64,000 nucleotides of DNA from Cotesia glomerata (taxonomy: Eukaryota > Arthropoda > Insecta > Hymenoptera > Braconidae). How positions within the stretch are numbered: the stretch's first letter is position 1; every line of letters begins with the position of its first letter. Both the position numbers and the translations under genes were made by a program. Where the stretch lies: contig NC_058162.1 in NCBI RefSeq assembly GCF_020080835.1, positions 4,417,323-4,481,322 of the forward strand, in the 5' to 3' direction. Below, piece by piece: positions 1-12,586 of this stretch. Under the pieces are notes generated by a model. It made no database searches, had not been told where the DNA came from, and saw only the letters and a program-made list of their open reading frames with translations.

Positions 1-1785
1 TACGTTCAAAGAAACTTCCTAGATTTCTTCCAAGAAACTAAGTTCATATTCATGAAGAATTTCTTTTCATCTTTTTTAAAAATTCTTCACTTATTTTTAC
101 TACCTTAAAAAAAAAAATTCTTGTATTAAGAAAATTTTTTTGACCCAAGAATTTATATTCCTAATAATAATCAAAAATATATTTTCTTGTCTGAAAAATT
201 AGCCAAATTGATGACATTAAATTTAGCTGTCACTTGACAATGTTTTTATTATTTTTAACAAACAAATTTGTTTCAAAAAATTACTTTCAAAAAATTGCAT
301 TTTTGATTTTTTTTAATTTCTACATGTCAATTTATTTTGCTCCAATTTATTTGGTAAAAAATTTACTAAATATCTGCTAAATTAATTTTCGTGTTTTTAT
401 TTATTATATAATGATGTGTATGAACTAAAAAATATGTACAATAAAATGATACTGAAATCAGTAAAAATTTGAAATTTATTTTTAATGATTCTGAAATTAA
501 GAGATCTGTCAATTTTATGAAAATTCAATTAGCTTACATTGAAATGTTTTTATAATTTTATTTTTTGAAAAAAATTATTTAAAAAAAGTTTGACATGTCA
601 AAATTTGAATGATTCAAAGTGCAATTTAAAAAAAAAATTTTTTACTTAAAATTTTTATTGATTCAAAAAATAAAAATTGTCAAAAGCTAATTTTAGTATC
701 TTGTCAATTTTTTGGATTTTTATATGCTACCTAACAACTGTCACTCTTTAAATTCTTATAAAAAAAAAAAAAAATTACAATAACAAAGATGTTTTTAAAA
801 ATTTCAACTAATATTTTTTTTTTTAATTTTAACATGTAGAGTTTTTTTTAAAGAGTTTGCACATGTAAATTTTTTAATTTCTAGATATGAAATTTTTTTC
901 ATCTAAATTTAGTTATTATAATAATAAAAAAAAATTACAGATGTCTGTTAACTCCAGGATAATACTATAAAACAAAAGTATTAGATAATAAATAATTATA
1001 AGAATTAAAAAAATTAAAAAATATTACCATAACATTCAAATGTCATTAATAAAACGCTTGTAATTATATACTTAATACAATATTTATGTAAAAAAAAGAT
1101 AACGGTTCAGTATTCAATAACAAATACAAATTTTTTAAGGATTCATTGTTGATAACATACACATTTTTCACTGCATGATATGACTTTTTACCTGGTAAAC
1201 GTTTAACGTTATTGAAAAATTATATTATCAACTCTAAAATCAATCAAAATTTCAGTTTGCCATTACAATAAAAGACTTCCTTAAATATATTCAATATAAA
1301 CTGTAAAAAGTGATTGATGAAGATTAATGGAAAATTTTTTTCTGCTCAAAATTGTTTATTTGAATTGCGACTTTTAGTTAGAACTTTTTTTGAAAGATAA
1401 GTGACAGATAAAATTCATAAGAGCTTACGCCATACAAGAAACCAGTAAACTATATAGGGTTTGCACGACCTTTTACAAACAATCAAATTTAATTGAAAAA
1501 AAATTTTTTTTCATTACGGGAATCCTCAAGTATCCTTCAAACTTTTTCGGAAATCACAAAAAAACCAATAAGACAGTAATAAAGTGAAAGGTCACGTCAC
1601 TAAATACATCATTATCATAACATTTAGAGTTTCCTATAACACAAAAAGTAAATCGCGTTAAATGACAGAGTTCATGAGCGCATTTAAAAGTTTTATACGA
1701 TCAATAAATTTATCTCGATTATAAAATTGCCATTTGCTGCAAGTGTTTAATTTCAAAACAAATATTTTAGACCTACAATTTCAAA
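1..1785. other. AT-rich intergenic DNA, no gene seen
   Basis: No reading frame here looks like a protein. The first ~180 bases resemble a decayed copy of the CTTGAGCCAAGAA family seen intact at 44.8 and 58.5 kb. Around 195-385 lies a copy of a short repeat that starts like TTTAGCTGTCACTTG and ends like ATATCTGCTAAATTAA, also found near 15.6, 22.4, 22.9, 51.7 and 61.9 kb. The rest is low-complexity A/T sequence. Confidence 0.5.
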
Positions 1786-2935
1786 ATAATATTTTATATT
1801 TAATTAATTTTTTTTTCAATTTTGAAAATTTCAAAGTTTTGACAAAATATTTTTTAAAAATTGTTAATTCAATTTTTGACAACTTATTTATCGCTTTGAT
1901 AAATTTTATTAAAAAATTATACCCTTCACAGAAATATATCATTAAAAATTGAATAAATCTGATTATTAATTCACCAAGTAGTATTTAATGATGTAAATTT
2001 ATTTCAATTTTTATTTTTTTTTCAATTTTGAAAATTTTTAAGTTTTAACAAAATCTTCTTTAAAAATTATGAGTTTAATTTTTGAAAACTTATTTTTTGT
2101 TTTAATAAATGTTTTTATTGAAAAATTATACTTTTCACAAAAATATATCATTAAAAATTGAATAAATTTGATTATTAATTCTCCAAGTATAATTTTAATT
2201 ATGTAAATTAATTTCAATTTTTATTTTTTTTTCAATTTTGAAAATTTTTGACAAAATATTTTTCAAAAATTATTAATTCAATTTCTAAAAACTTATTCAT
2301 CGCTTTGATAAATTTTATTAATAAAATTATCCTCTTCACAGAAATATATCATTAAAAATTGAATAAATCTGATTATTAATTCACCAAGTAGTATTTAATG
2401 ATGTAAATTTATTTCAATTTTTATTTTTTTTTCAATTTTGAAAATTTTGACGTTTTGACAAAATCTTGTTTAAAAATTATTAGTTCAATTAGACCTAAAA
2501 TTTCAAAATGATATTTTATATTTAATTTATTCTTTTTTTTTTAATTTTCAAAATTTTCAAGTTTTAACAAAATCTTTAAAAATTATGAGTTTAATTTTTG
2601 AAAACTTATTTTTTGTTTTAATAAATGTTTTTATTGAAAAATTATACTTTTCACAAAAATATATCATTAAAAATTGAATAAATTTGATTATTAATTCTCC
2701 AAGTATAATTTTAATTATGTAAATTAATTTCAATTTTTATTTTTTTTTCAATTTTGAAAATTTTTGACAAAATATTTTTCAAAAATTATTAATTCAATTT
2801 ATAAAAACTTATTCATCGCTTTGATAAATTTTATTAATAAAATTATCCTCTTCACAGAAATATATCATTAAAAATTGAATAAATCTGATTATTAATTCAC
2901 CAAGTAGAATTTTAATTATGTAAATTTATTAAAAA
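1786..2935. repeat. Tandem array, ~200-bp units with a 516-bp higher-order period
   Basis: The landmark AAATATATCATTAAAAATTG recurs near 1931, 2141, 2341, 2657 and 2857, giving units of about 200-210 bp plus one longer spacer. The 2141/2341 pair and the 2657/2857 pair are each displaced by exactly 516 bp and match closely, so a two-unit block has itself been duplicated. The open frame across 1734-1952 is just the AT-rich repeat read through and is not called as a gene. Confidence 0.8.
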
Positions 2936-4085
2936 TATTTATTTTAAGTATAAGTATACGATAAATCATGAAATGTCATCGAATATCTCTATATAATTTT
3001 AATTTAAACTTAACATAGTTCTATAATTGTTATATATTCCATAAATATATCAATATAAAAATGGTATAACTTTATTAAGAATTAAAAAAAAAAGTTAATT
3101 ATATTTATTGATGTTAATAGATGATACTGTGCTTAGAACAAAAATATAACAGGATCCTGGGATTTCAATCGATCTAACATTAATGCTCCGTAATGTAGCC
3201 TTCAAATATCTTGTATAAACGTTCCTATGAATTTTCATGTAAAGTAAAGAAAAAAAATCATACATTAATATAAACCAACGGCTGTTTATGCGTGGAAAAC
3301 ACATATAAAGATAGTTATGTCAACGTTTCCACAATACCTAGTGTATATAGTAAATATCATATACATTATGTATGCACTAGCAGTCACTCTTGTTTATTTT
3401 CTTGACTGGTTAATAATTACTTAAGAATAAGCGTTATTGATTTTAATAGCACTAGGATCTTTTGCTAAAAAACTTGAGCTACAAAAAAAAGCGCGCAACG
3501 TCTACTACTATTAAGTTGTAAGTTATAATATAATTTAATAATTATCCGGGTAATTATTTATTACCTGATTAAATATCGGATGTTGATAACAATTCAAATG
3601 AGTGTACTAAATTTTCTTTTGGTTTAAATATCAATATTTTCTCAGTTTATAAGATTTATTATTATATTATGTTGTCGATAATAAATTGCAAACGCAAACA
3701 ACTCTAGGAAATGTTTATTATTTCTTTATAATCATAACCGGTTGTTGTAAACATTTTTGTTGCATAATAACAACGGTGAAACCATACAAGTGTTGACTCT
3801 ATGTGCGAATGCCCTGGTGACTCAAATACTTTACGTAAATACATAATTCGATTATCCACCTTTTAGTTCGCGTGTCATCTCATATGCGGTGAGTTTATAT
3901 TATGAGCTTTGCAGTTCTTACGTATTAATCTCTCATTTTAATATAACACGGGCTAACTGTAATTTATCATTATTGCTGCGTTAATTTATTAATTTTTATG
4001 AACTTCAGTCAAAATATTTAAATAAAAAAAATGAATCATTAATCATAATTATCTTGGTATACATTTTTATACTTTTAATGAAAGA
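2936..4085. other. Intergenic DNA, no gene seen
   Basis: This stretch has more balanced composition than its flanks, notably at 3100-3300 and 3770-3900, but no frame has protein-like content or splice-consistent exons. An imperfect hairpin (CTAGTGTATATAG against TATGTATGCACTAG) lies near 3340-3383. A non-coding first exon could be hidden here, but nothing shows it. Confidence 0.35.
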
Positions 4086-5345
4086 GCAACTCAGTGTAAA
4101 TTTTTATGAAAATTTAGCCATCTAAAAAATTTTAGAATTTTTTGTATTGAAAAAATTATTACAAAAAAATAAAAAACTTTAAAAACTATCAGTGCAATTT
4201 TTTAAAAATATTTTTTAGTTCTAATTTAATAATTAAAATATTAAAAATTTTTAAATATCAGCTAACTTTAGTATTATAAATTAAGTTAGTCGTCTAAAAA
4301 TTTTTAGAATTTTTTTTATTGAAAAAATTCTTTCAAAAAAATAAAAATAAATTTACATTTATAAAAAACTTTAAAAATTATCGGTGCAATTTTTTTAAAA
4401 ATATTTTCTAGTTCTAATTTAATAATTAAAAAATTAAACATTTTAAAATATCAGCTAACTTTAGTATTATAAATTAAGTTAGTCGTCTAAAAATTTTTAG
4501 AATTTTTTTAATTGAAAAAATTCTTTCAAAAAAATAAAAATAAATTTACATTTATAAAAAACTTTAAAAATTATCGGTGCAATTTTTTTAAAAATATTTT
4601 CTAGTTCTAATTTAATAAAAAATTAAAAACGTCGGCTAACTTTAGTATTATAAATTTACGAAAATTAAGTTAGCCGTCTAAAAATTAAAAAAATTTTTTT
4701 TTATTGAAAAAATTATTAAAAAAAAATAAAAATAAATTTTTATTTATTTTATAGAAATAATAATTTATATTTAAAATAATAGAAATAATTCCATTTTTTA
4801 TCGCATCCAAAAATCATGAAATAATAAGAAAAAATTTTATTTATTTTATAGAAATAGAACTGAAAAATATTTTTTAAAAATTGCACTGGTAGTTTTTAAA
4901 CTTTTTTTTATAAATAAAAATTTATTTTTATTTATTTATTTATTTCTATAAAATAATTACATCTTATTAAATAATAATTTAATCTTATTAAATTATAATC
5001 AAAAAATATTTTTAAAAAATTGCACTGGTAGTTTTTAAAGTTTTTTATAAATAAAAATTTATTTTTATTTATTTATTTAATTTAATAAGAAAAAAAAATT
5101 AAAAACGTCGGCTAATTTTAGTATTATATATTATAAAAATTAAATTAGCCATTTAAAAATTTTTAGAATTTTTTTATCATTGAAAAAATTATTACAAAAA
5201 AATAAAAATAAATTTTAATTTGTAAAAAACTTCAAAAACTATCAGTGCAATTTTTTAAAAATATTTTTTAGTTCTAACTTAATAAGAAAAAAAAATAAAA
5301 AAATTATAAACATCGGCTAACTTTAGTATTATAAATTTTTAACTT
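4086..5345. repeat. Tandem cluster of ~195-bp GTTAGCCGAC-type elements
   Basis: Several near-identical units start with AAGTTAGTCGTCTAAAAA and end with ATCAGCTAACTTTAGTATTA. Clear starts are near 4284 and 4479 (period about 195 bp), with related units to about 5340. The ends are inverted complements (GTTAGCCGAC / GTCGGCTAAC), as in a MITE. This family is the commonest repeat in the window, and here it has become a local tandem array. Confidence 0.7.
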
Positions 5346-7877
5346 ACTGTGTTCACATAAAAATTTTTTCAGCATATATTTATCAATTACTGATTAAAAT
5401 TTTTTAAAAATCAAACACATTAATCATTAGGGTTTAATTAAAGTTTAAAAAAAAAACATTCAAAGATCAATCTTAAAAATGTATTCTCTTAATCTGTCAA
5501 TTTGATTTCAATTAATTAACCACTGGTATTTTATTGCCCGGTTCAACTTGAATGAAAAGGATACGGAAATGCATTATGATTATTTAAAAAAAAAAAAAAA
5601 AAACAAAAAGTAATAAAATATAAATTTTATGAACATCCATAAAATTATGTTAATTAATGAATTGATCCTTGATATTATAAAAATAATTTTTGAATATATG
5701 CCGAGAAGATATTTTATTTTGACTGAATGAATGATTGACACGTGGAAGAAATATAAAGAAGAAATGTAACTTATAGTCAGACAATCGTTTGACACACACG
5801 CTTACAATTACCTAGTAGTATAGTGACTCCTTACACGATACCAGCCGCACTTGACCCATATCTTATTATGCTTACAGCGTCCGGATGCGACACGAAACGC
5901 GGAGAGATACTATAAGAGCGTCGGGTAGCTTTGGAGGTCACGTACTTGGGTTAATTTTTTCCTATCATTCAACTCTTAAATATAAAGTTAATCAAAAATA
6001 ATTTATTTTGTTAATATAATTTAAATTGTTTTATAAATTATAATAGTACTTGCAATTGCTATTAATCAATAGTCCTTGAATTTCTGCGTAATCCTTTTCC
6101 CGATGATTGTTTAATATATCCTGTATTATAACAACTCAGTAAATAAATAAATAAATAAATATATAAATATATACATATTGGTTGATTTATGTCGTCTAAC
6201 TCTTAGTGTAAATTTTCTTTAAAAAATGATTTTTTTTCTTCGGGAATCCGCTATTTTGTCAAAAATCAAAATTTATTCCATCGATCATTACCTATATTCA
6301 TCTATCCTACACTGAGAAATTTTATTTATTAGTAATAAAAAAGTTTATTTGGACTTGAAAAAAAAACTTTGTTAATATTAATAAAATTATATTTCATATA
6401 AATAAAATTTTATTAGTATTTAATAAAATTTTTTTAAATACTAATATGTGTTTATTAAAATAACTACGAGAGTCGCTTTCGTTTGCTGTCATTAATACGC
6501 GTAGTTTGTAATTGTTCCAAAAATTTGACGGTATGCAAATAATCTCAAAAAAAAAATTAATATTGATAAATTTAATTTATGAAGGTATATAAACATATAA
6601 AAGTTAAATGTGCTTAATTACAATAGATAATTCATGTTTCATAACATAACATAAATTTTTATTAATTATAATATGGTCAAATATATTTTCACAGTAATAT
6701 CTTTTAATTAAAAATATTAAGATTTTTCAACGAGACATCCTACCCTAATCTATTTATTTACTTCCGACTTTTATTTTGTCTATGACAGACAACATCTTTT
6801 ATATACTAAGAAAAATTTAAAAAAACATATATTAGTATTTAAGAAAATTTTTAGAACGTCGATATTTTTTTCATATCTTGCGATATTGAGGGATCTTGGT
6901 CATAAAGGAGATATTTTTCTAATAATTTAGCTGAATTTCTTAGAAAGTTCGGAATGCATGATGCCACTTAATTTTTGTCGTTATTGAGAGTGAATATAAT
7001 GCTATATAGAGTGTATCATTGTATGAAAGACAAGCTAAACCAACCAAAGACAAGTGATTTTGACGCTTTAAGGAGTTTGTCGTTATATAGAGTTTACACT
7101 GTAGTAGTAAAATTTCATTATTATTAAATAGAATTGTTTTTCAGTGAAATAAATCTTTTGGTTTTTTTTATTTCTAATAATTTGGATAATTTGGATTAGA
7201 GATTTCTTCCTCACCAGACACCTTTTTATGGAGGTTCTCTCGGAGATCTATAATAGGAACAACAGAACCCAATATTTTTGTAAATAAATCGTAAATTCTT
7301 AAAATACATTAAATTCGCTTAATGTACATTTATTCTATGTATTTATTTAATAAAAAGTCTCTTCACAAAAAAACACGTTTTTTTGATAATACTAAAGTTA
7401 GCCGACGTTTTTAATTTTATGATTTTTTTTTATTCATTAAATTAGAACGAAAAAATATTTTTAAAAAATCACACAAAGTTTTTCAAGTTTTTTAAAAATG
7501 AAATTATTTTAAAAAATTTCTTTAATCATTTTTTCGATAAAAAAAGATGTCGGCTAACTTAATTTATGAAAATTAAGTTAGCCGACATTTAAAAATTTTT
7601 TTTATTGAAAAAATGATTACAAAAAAATAAAGAAAAAATTTTCACTTGTAAAAAACTTTAAAAACTGTAAGTGCAATTTTTAAAAAATATTTTTTTGTTC
7701 TAATTTAATTATTTAAGAAAAAATCAAAAAATTAAAATCGTCGGTTAAATTTAGTATTATCTTAATTTTCATATTTTTTGGACTTACAAGTGAATATAAT
7801 CCTTAATCAATAGTCCTTGAATTTTAGCGTAATTCTTTTCCCGATTGTTTAATATATCCTGTATTATAACAACTCAG

Positions 7878-7912
<35 letters not shown>

Positions 7913-8171
7913 ATATATACATATTGGTTGATTTATGTCGTCTAACTCTTGACCAGCAAGATTCCGGAAGGTCATAATCGCTGGCGAGGTCCTGTCGCGT
8001 CCCTGCAAGAGCGATGGTGAGGGCCACGATCGGGAGGATGTTTACAAATGGTGTCCAATGATAGGTAGCGATGTAGTTGTATCTTAACTCTCACAGGTAG
8101 GTGAAAAATATATTGATATTGATGTACTTATATACTTACAATTCTTTGGAAGAACAATTTTTATTTAAGTA
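5346..8171. other. Intergenic DNA upstream of LARP6, with a 150-bp direct repeat
   Basis: A block of about 150 bp at 6053-6205 (starting near ATCAATAGTCCTTGAATTT, containing an AAAT microsatellite, ending GTCGTCTAACTCTT) is repeated at 7798-7949, about 1.74 kb away in the same orientation. Between the copies lie AT-rich sequence and a pair of GTTAGCCGAC elements (7388-7766). A GC-richer patch at 5810-5950 and another at 7950-8040 could hold promoters or non-coding exons, but I could not define any. Confidence 0.5.
7388..7766. repeat. Two head-to-tail GTTAGCCGAC MITE copies
   Basis: The first copy opens with ACTAAAGTTAGCCGACG and closes with GATGTCGGCTAACTTAA near 7562. The second opens with TTAAGTTAGCCGACAT near 7575 and closes with TCGTCGGTTAAATTTAG near 7760. 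Both have the family's inverted ends and an AT-rich, non-coding core. Confidence 0.65.
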
Positions 8172-8172
8172 T

Positions 8173-8184
8173 CGCGCGTGCGCG
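8173..8184 (-). promoter_or_regulatory. NRF1/Ewg-type palindromic site in the likely LARP6 promoter
   Basis: On the minus strand the bases read CGCGCACGCGCG, a perfect match to the NRF1 (erect wing in flies) consensus YGCGCAYGCGCR. It sits in a short GC-rich island (8172-8200) in otherwise AT-rich DNA, about 340 bp upstream of the LARP6 start codon. Such sites are common in TATA-less housekeeping promoters. Position and match are direct observations; function is inferred. Confidence 0.55.
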
Positions 8185-8526
8185 AACGCGGGCGCCGGGG
8201 AAAGTATTTAAATAAGTTGCGGCACTTAAACTTAGAAGGCCACTCTTGTCTTGGCTGTCACGGTGATCGTGCTAAATTTTTCGCCCATTTAAATTCTTTT
8301 TGCTCAGTAGCATTTCTTCACTCCAAGGGTAATTATTTAGTGAATTATTTCCCTGTAGATATTATAATTTAATTATTGTAAAATAATTAAATAGTGATGG
8401 TTAATAAATAATTAATTAATTAATTAATTAATTAATAACAATGGAAAGGTGAAGTGCTGTGGTTTAAATAACTACTAACATTAATTAGGTATTAAGATTA
8501 ATAAATAAAAATATATACTTAATAAA

Positions 8527-11500
8527 ATGGATGACCAGTTAGATATTCAACAAGAATCATTAGACGAGGTCGGCAGTCTGTATTCACCGGCTCTGATGAA
8601 AAAATCTGATACTCGGGATAGTATTTCTTCCATTGACAGCGATGTTAGTTTATCTTTTGATAGGCGAGGTTCCAAAAGTGAAGAAGCTGATTTTTCAGAT
8701 CTTGGCAGCAGTATTGATGAACCTGATCGTGTTTCACCAATTGCAGCATCTTCTACAGTTAAAAATGTTGCGGAAATTATTAAATCACAGTCGGAAGAAA
8801 TATGTGTTGATAATAATGTAGAAAAAAATGAAGATAGCGCTAAAGAAGAATCAGATGGGTATCACTCAAAAAGCGATGAAACAACTGCATTAAATCCTAG
8901 TTCTTCTTCTGATCAACAAGAAGATCCTCCAATTTGCAGCGATGATCTAGCTGAAAAAATAGCCGCTCAAGTAGAATTTTACTTCTCAGATGAAAATATT
9001 GTTAAGGATGCATTTTTACTTAAACACGTTAAAAGAAATAAAGAAGGATATGTATCATTAAAATTAATATCCAGTTTCAAACGTGTTAAGCATTTAAGCC
9101 GAGATTGGAGAGTTGTTGGAGCTGCTTTGAGAGCTAAGTCTACTAAATTGCAAGTTAATGACTTAGGTACCAAGCTTAGACGTCGAGATCCTTTGCCGCA
9201 GTATGATCAAACTTTGCCATCTAGGACAGTTATTGCGGCAAAACTTCCGGTTGAAAAATTGACCATTGAGTCGGTCGCTGAATTGTTCAGGCAGTTTGGT
9301 GAAATCGCTCTTATCCGGATATTGAGACCAGGGCATCCAGTTCCTGCAGAAGTAAGAAGATTTAAATGTTTTTATTTATTGATTTATTTAAATTGTATTT
9401 GTTTATTTATTGGATTTTTTACTAGGTGCGTCAAGCTATTTCAAAGAGGCCTGAGCTTGGAACTGATGATGAATGCGCCTTGATAGAATTTACAGATTCA
9501 GCTGCCGCGCGAGCAGCTCAACAACTAACCTTGGGTGATGCTGTTATTTATGAGCTGCAGCAAATATCTTCGGGAGAAAAAAAACGCAAGCAACAGTCGA
9601 GTCAGCAACAAAATCAAACGCAATCTCAGCCGTCGAAAAAAAGTGTTGCAGCAAGACTCTCTGCTGCGAGAGAAAATGTTTATTCTTCAAGTTGTCCCAG
9701 TGGATCTGAAGACGACAATCGGGGATCTAAATTTAAATCCGGAAGAGTTTATCAGAGCAAAAGAGATATTATACCACCTAATCCTTACACTTGTCATGGT
9801 AATTTAAAAAAATAATCAATTTAGTCTTTTTTTATTATTATTTAATTAATAAGTAACTAGCAACCTTGCAGTCACTATGTGACTGCCGTGACTTGTGAAC
9901 TATAAAAAATTAAAAATTTGCTTTATTAAATAATGACTTTTGATAAATTGCACTGTACTTTTTTAACTATTGACGTTTTTAAAGATATAAGCTCATTCTG
10001 ATGTTACACTCATCAAGAGCTTTCATTTGAGTACCCACATGCATTTTCATATATTTTTCATATATACACATATATAATATATATAAATATATGAAAAATT
10101 GATGTGGGTACTCAAATGAAAGGTCTCGATGAGTGTAATGTCGGGGGAAGCTTATATCTTTAAAAATGTCAATAGTTCACAAGATACAAGGTCGTTTCTT
10201 AATTATGTTAAATTGCACTGTACTTTCTCAACTATTGACGTTTTTAGAGATATAAGCTCATCCCGATTTTACACTCATCAAGAGCTTTCATTTGAGTACC
10301 CACATGCATTTTCATATATTTTTCATATATATACATATTAGGGTGGCGCAAAAAAACCGACTATTTTTTATTTTTTGAGTCTCGAGTGAAAAAATGTTAG
10401 TTTTTGATGTTTTAAGAGCTCTCTCCAAAGGACAGCTTAAGAAAAAAATTTTAAGATGTCGCTCCAAATTTTTTTAAATTTCAAAAATCGTCAAAAATCG
10501 AATTTTTTTATTTTTCTCGTTACGGTTCTAAAAAAACAAGTTTCTGAAAATTTCAGTTCAAAATTTGAATTTTGAAAGGTCGCTCATAATTTTTTTCAAT
10601 TTATTAGTGCATTAGTTTAGATTTTTTCGAGCGACCTTTTACTATTCAAATTAAAATTCCCTGCATTTTTTTTTTTATTCAGTACAATAATCGATAAAAA
10701 TACATCACGAGATGAACTAAAAAAAATCAAGCACAACATAGAAAATATAATTTTTTTTTAATTTAATAATTTTATTTAATCAACTGCCAGGCGTGGGTTC
10801 GAATCCCAAGCTGGTCTTAGAAACCAGTTTGATTGAGATTTGACGTTGCCGCGTAGGTTAAGATTTTTTCAAACCAAAAAGACCCCAACGTACCACTCCT
10901 AACACTTAAAGTCGGCGATATGACTAATTAAAGAAAAAAAAAAAAAATTATGAGCGACCTTTCAAAATTTAAATTTCGAACTGAAACTTTCAGAAACTTA
11001 TTTTTTTTTGGTCTATAAAATGATACCGCAACGAGAAAAAAAATAAAAAAAAAAAAAAATTTGTTTTTCGACGATTTTTGAAATTTTAAAAAATTTGGAG
11101 TGACCTCTTAAAACATCAAAAACTAACATTTTTTCACTCGAGACTCAAAAAATAAAAATAGTCGGTTTTTTTGCGCCACCCTAATACATATATATATATA
11201 TATATTTATGAAAAAATGATGTGGGTACTCAAATGAAAGGTCTCGATGAGTGTAACATAAGGATGAGATTATATCTTCAAAAATATCATTAGTGACAAGA
11301 TAACAAAGTCAGTTCTTAATTATTGACAATTTTAAAGATATAAGCTCATCCCGATGTTACACTTATCAAGACCTTTCATTTGAGTACCCACATGCATTTT
11401 CATATATTTTTCATATATACATATATATCAAAAATATATATAAATATATGAAAAATTGATGTGGGTATTCAAATGAAAGGTCTCGATGAGTGTAACATCA

Positions 11501-12454
11501 GGATGAGCTTATATCTTTAAAAATGTCAATAGTTCACAAGATACAAGGTAATTTCTTAATTATCTATCTAGAGATAGAGCATTTTCGAATGCAGCCTAAA
11601 TACTTATCATCATAAATTGACTATTGGTGAGAATGATATGAAACCATGAAAAGACACAACTCTAGGTCAAGACTTTTCCAACGATACCAAATTTAATCAT
11701 AAAAACCCATCTTATCATATAAAATACACTAGCCACAAAATTTTGCTTATTCTCTTAATAATATAGATTATTATTTAATTTTTGAATATTTACAGGTCCA
11801 CCATCACCAGAACCTTGGTTACCAAGAAGATTTTCAGCATGTGCGATTTCCGGAACGGAAAATAACTCGCTTCTGATGCGTCGACTTTCTGCATGTTCTA
11901 CTTCAGGCTCCAGCTCAGACGTTTCAAGTTACTCGGGCAGTCGACGATTCTCTTCATGCTCTTCCGCTTCCGATAACAGCTTCGGTTCGCCTCTTTATCA
12001 CCACTCGCCTCACCAAAGTCATCACAATCTCTATCCCCCGTTTAATTATTGGCCTGGTCAACCAACTTCCCGTCGATTTTCCTGCTGCACGCCCTCAAAC
12101 ATATCTTCTCAGAATATAGGAGGTTACGGCTTCGATTATCCCAACGGATCGTTTTATCATCAAACAGGTAGACGTGGATCTGCAGAGTGTGGAACATTCC
12201 TTCGAAGGCTCTCTAACTGCAGCAGAGATTCTGGTTATGATCCAGGATCCAGAAGACTATCTTCTTGCTCATCCGGGTCTGATTCTTGTTCAGGTTTTCG
12301 TTCTCGCAGCAATAGTGGATTTGTTCTTATGGCGCATTTACCTGAAAATGTCACTAGATTACCATCAGGACCTGACGGAACTCGAGGTTTTGGTAGGAGC
12401 AATTCTGCTGTTGAAACTTCAACATCAAACACTGTTGACCCTTCGTGTGGATAA
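8527..12454 (+). CDS. LARP6: La-related protein 6 (LARP6 / Acheron), 618 aa, three exons
   Basis: RNA-binding protein of the La-related family. Family members bind mRNA stem-loops (collagen mRNAs in vertebrates) and act in muscle and neural development. Exons: 8527-9351, 9426-9798, 11796-12454; the GT-AG junctions keep frame (phases 0 and 1). An acidic Ser-rich N-terminus is followed by a La motif at about residues 139-225 (QVEFYFSDENIVKDAFL, VSLKLISSFKRVKHL) and an RRM at about 232-323 that crosses intron 1. The tail (400-618) is Ser-rich, repeats RR[LF]SxC, and ends with a SUZ-C-like LPSGPDGTRGF at 588-598, which is diagnostic for LARP6. The ATG was chosen because it opens the long frame and AT-rich sequence with stops precedes it. 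Intron 2 (about 2.0 kb) holds a Helitron-like element with a nested MITE. Identification is firm; exact start is probable. Confidence 0.93.
10341..11181. mobile_element. GGGTGGCGC foldback MITE with TA target duplication
   Basis: Inverted ends GGGTGGCGCAAAAAAACCG and CGGTTTTTTTGCGCCACCC are flanked on both sides by TA (10339-10340, 11182-11183), as expected of Tc1/mariner-type insertion. Homology between the arms extends inward for over 200 bp, including GTCTCGAGTGAAAAAATG and its complement. The element lies inside the Helitron-like element of LARP6 intron 2 and carries a SINE-like segment near its centre. A partial copy lacking the right arm occurs at 25976-26262. Confidence 0.75.
10781..10948 (+). 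repeat. 5'-truncated tRNA-derived SINE-like segment
   Basis: The segment carries an intact Pol III B box within GTGGGTTCGAATCCCAAG, then about 130 bp of mixed composition containing GTCGGCGATATGACTAATTA, and ends in a run of A. This is the layout of a SINE 3' part; no A box is visible upstream, so the copy looks truncated. It sits near the centre of the foldback MITE at 10341-11181, suggesting later insertion. I could not identify clear target duplications. Confidence 0.45.
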
Positions 12455-12586
12455 ATAGAATTTTATTAAATTACTACACGAAAAAAAAAAAAAAATAGAA
12501 AAATTACATTATATAATGTAACGTGGCGCTCCGTAATGAAAACTGGAAAAATTATAGTTTCAGATTGTAATTATTACAGATTTTAC

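Larger units (their letters stand above)
9857..11767 (-). mobile_element. Helitron-like non-autonomous element in LARP6 intron 2
   Basis: Read on the minus strand it begins TCTATATTATTAAGAGAA and ends with a short hairpin (CAGTCACATAGTGACTG) followed about 10 nt later by TTGCTAGT. That matches the Helitron rule of a 5' TC and a 3' hairpin followed by CTAG. The body holds three large palindromic units, each built from CATTTGAGTACCCACAT and its complement around an AT-rich loop, with flanks like GATATAAGCTCATCCCGATG. A separate element is inserted at 10341-11181. No Rep/helicase coding is visible. Confidence 0.65.

Noticed and set aside
1734..1952. Open frame of 72 codons
   Set aside because: It is one reading of the A/T-rich tandem repeat; composition is almost all F, L, N, I and K, and the other units are interrupted.
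8178..8372. Open frame upstream of LARP6
   Set aside because: It starts in the GC-rich promoter island, has no family resemblance, and most likely lies in the LARP6 leader or promoter.
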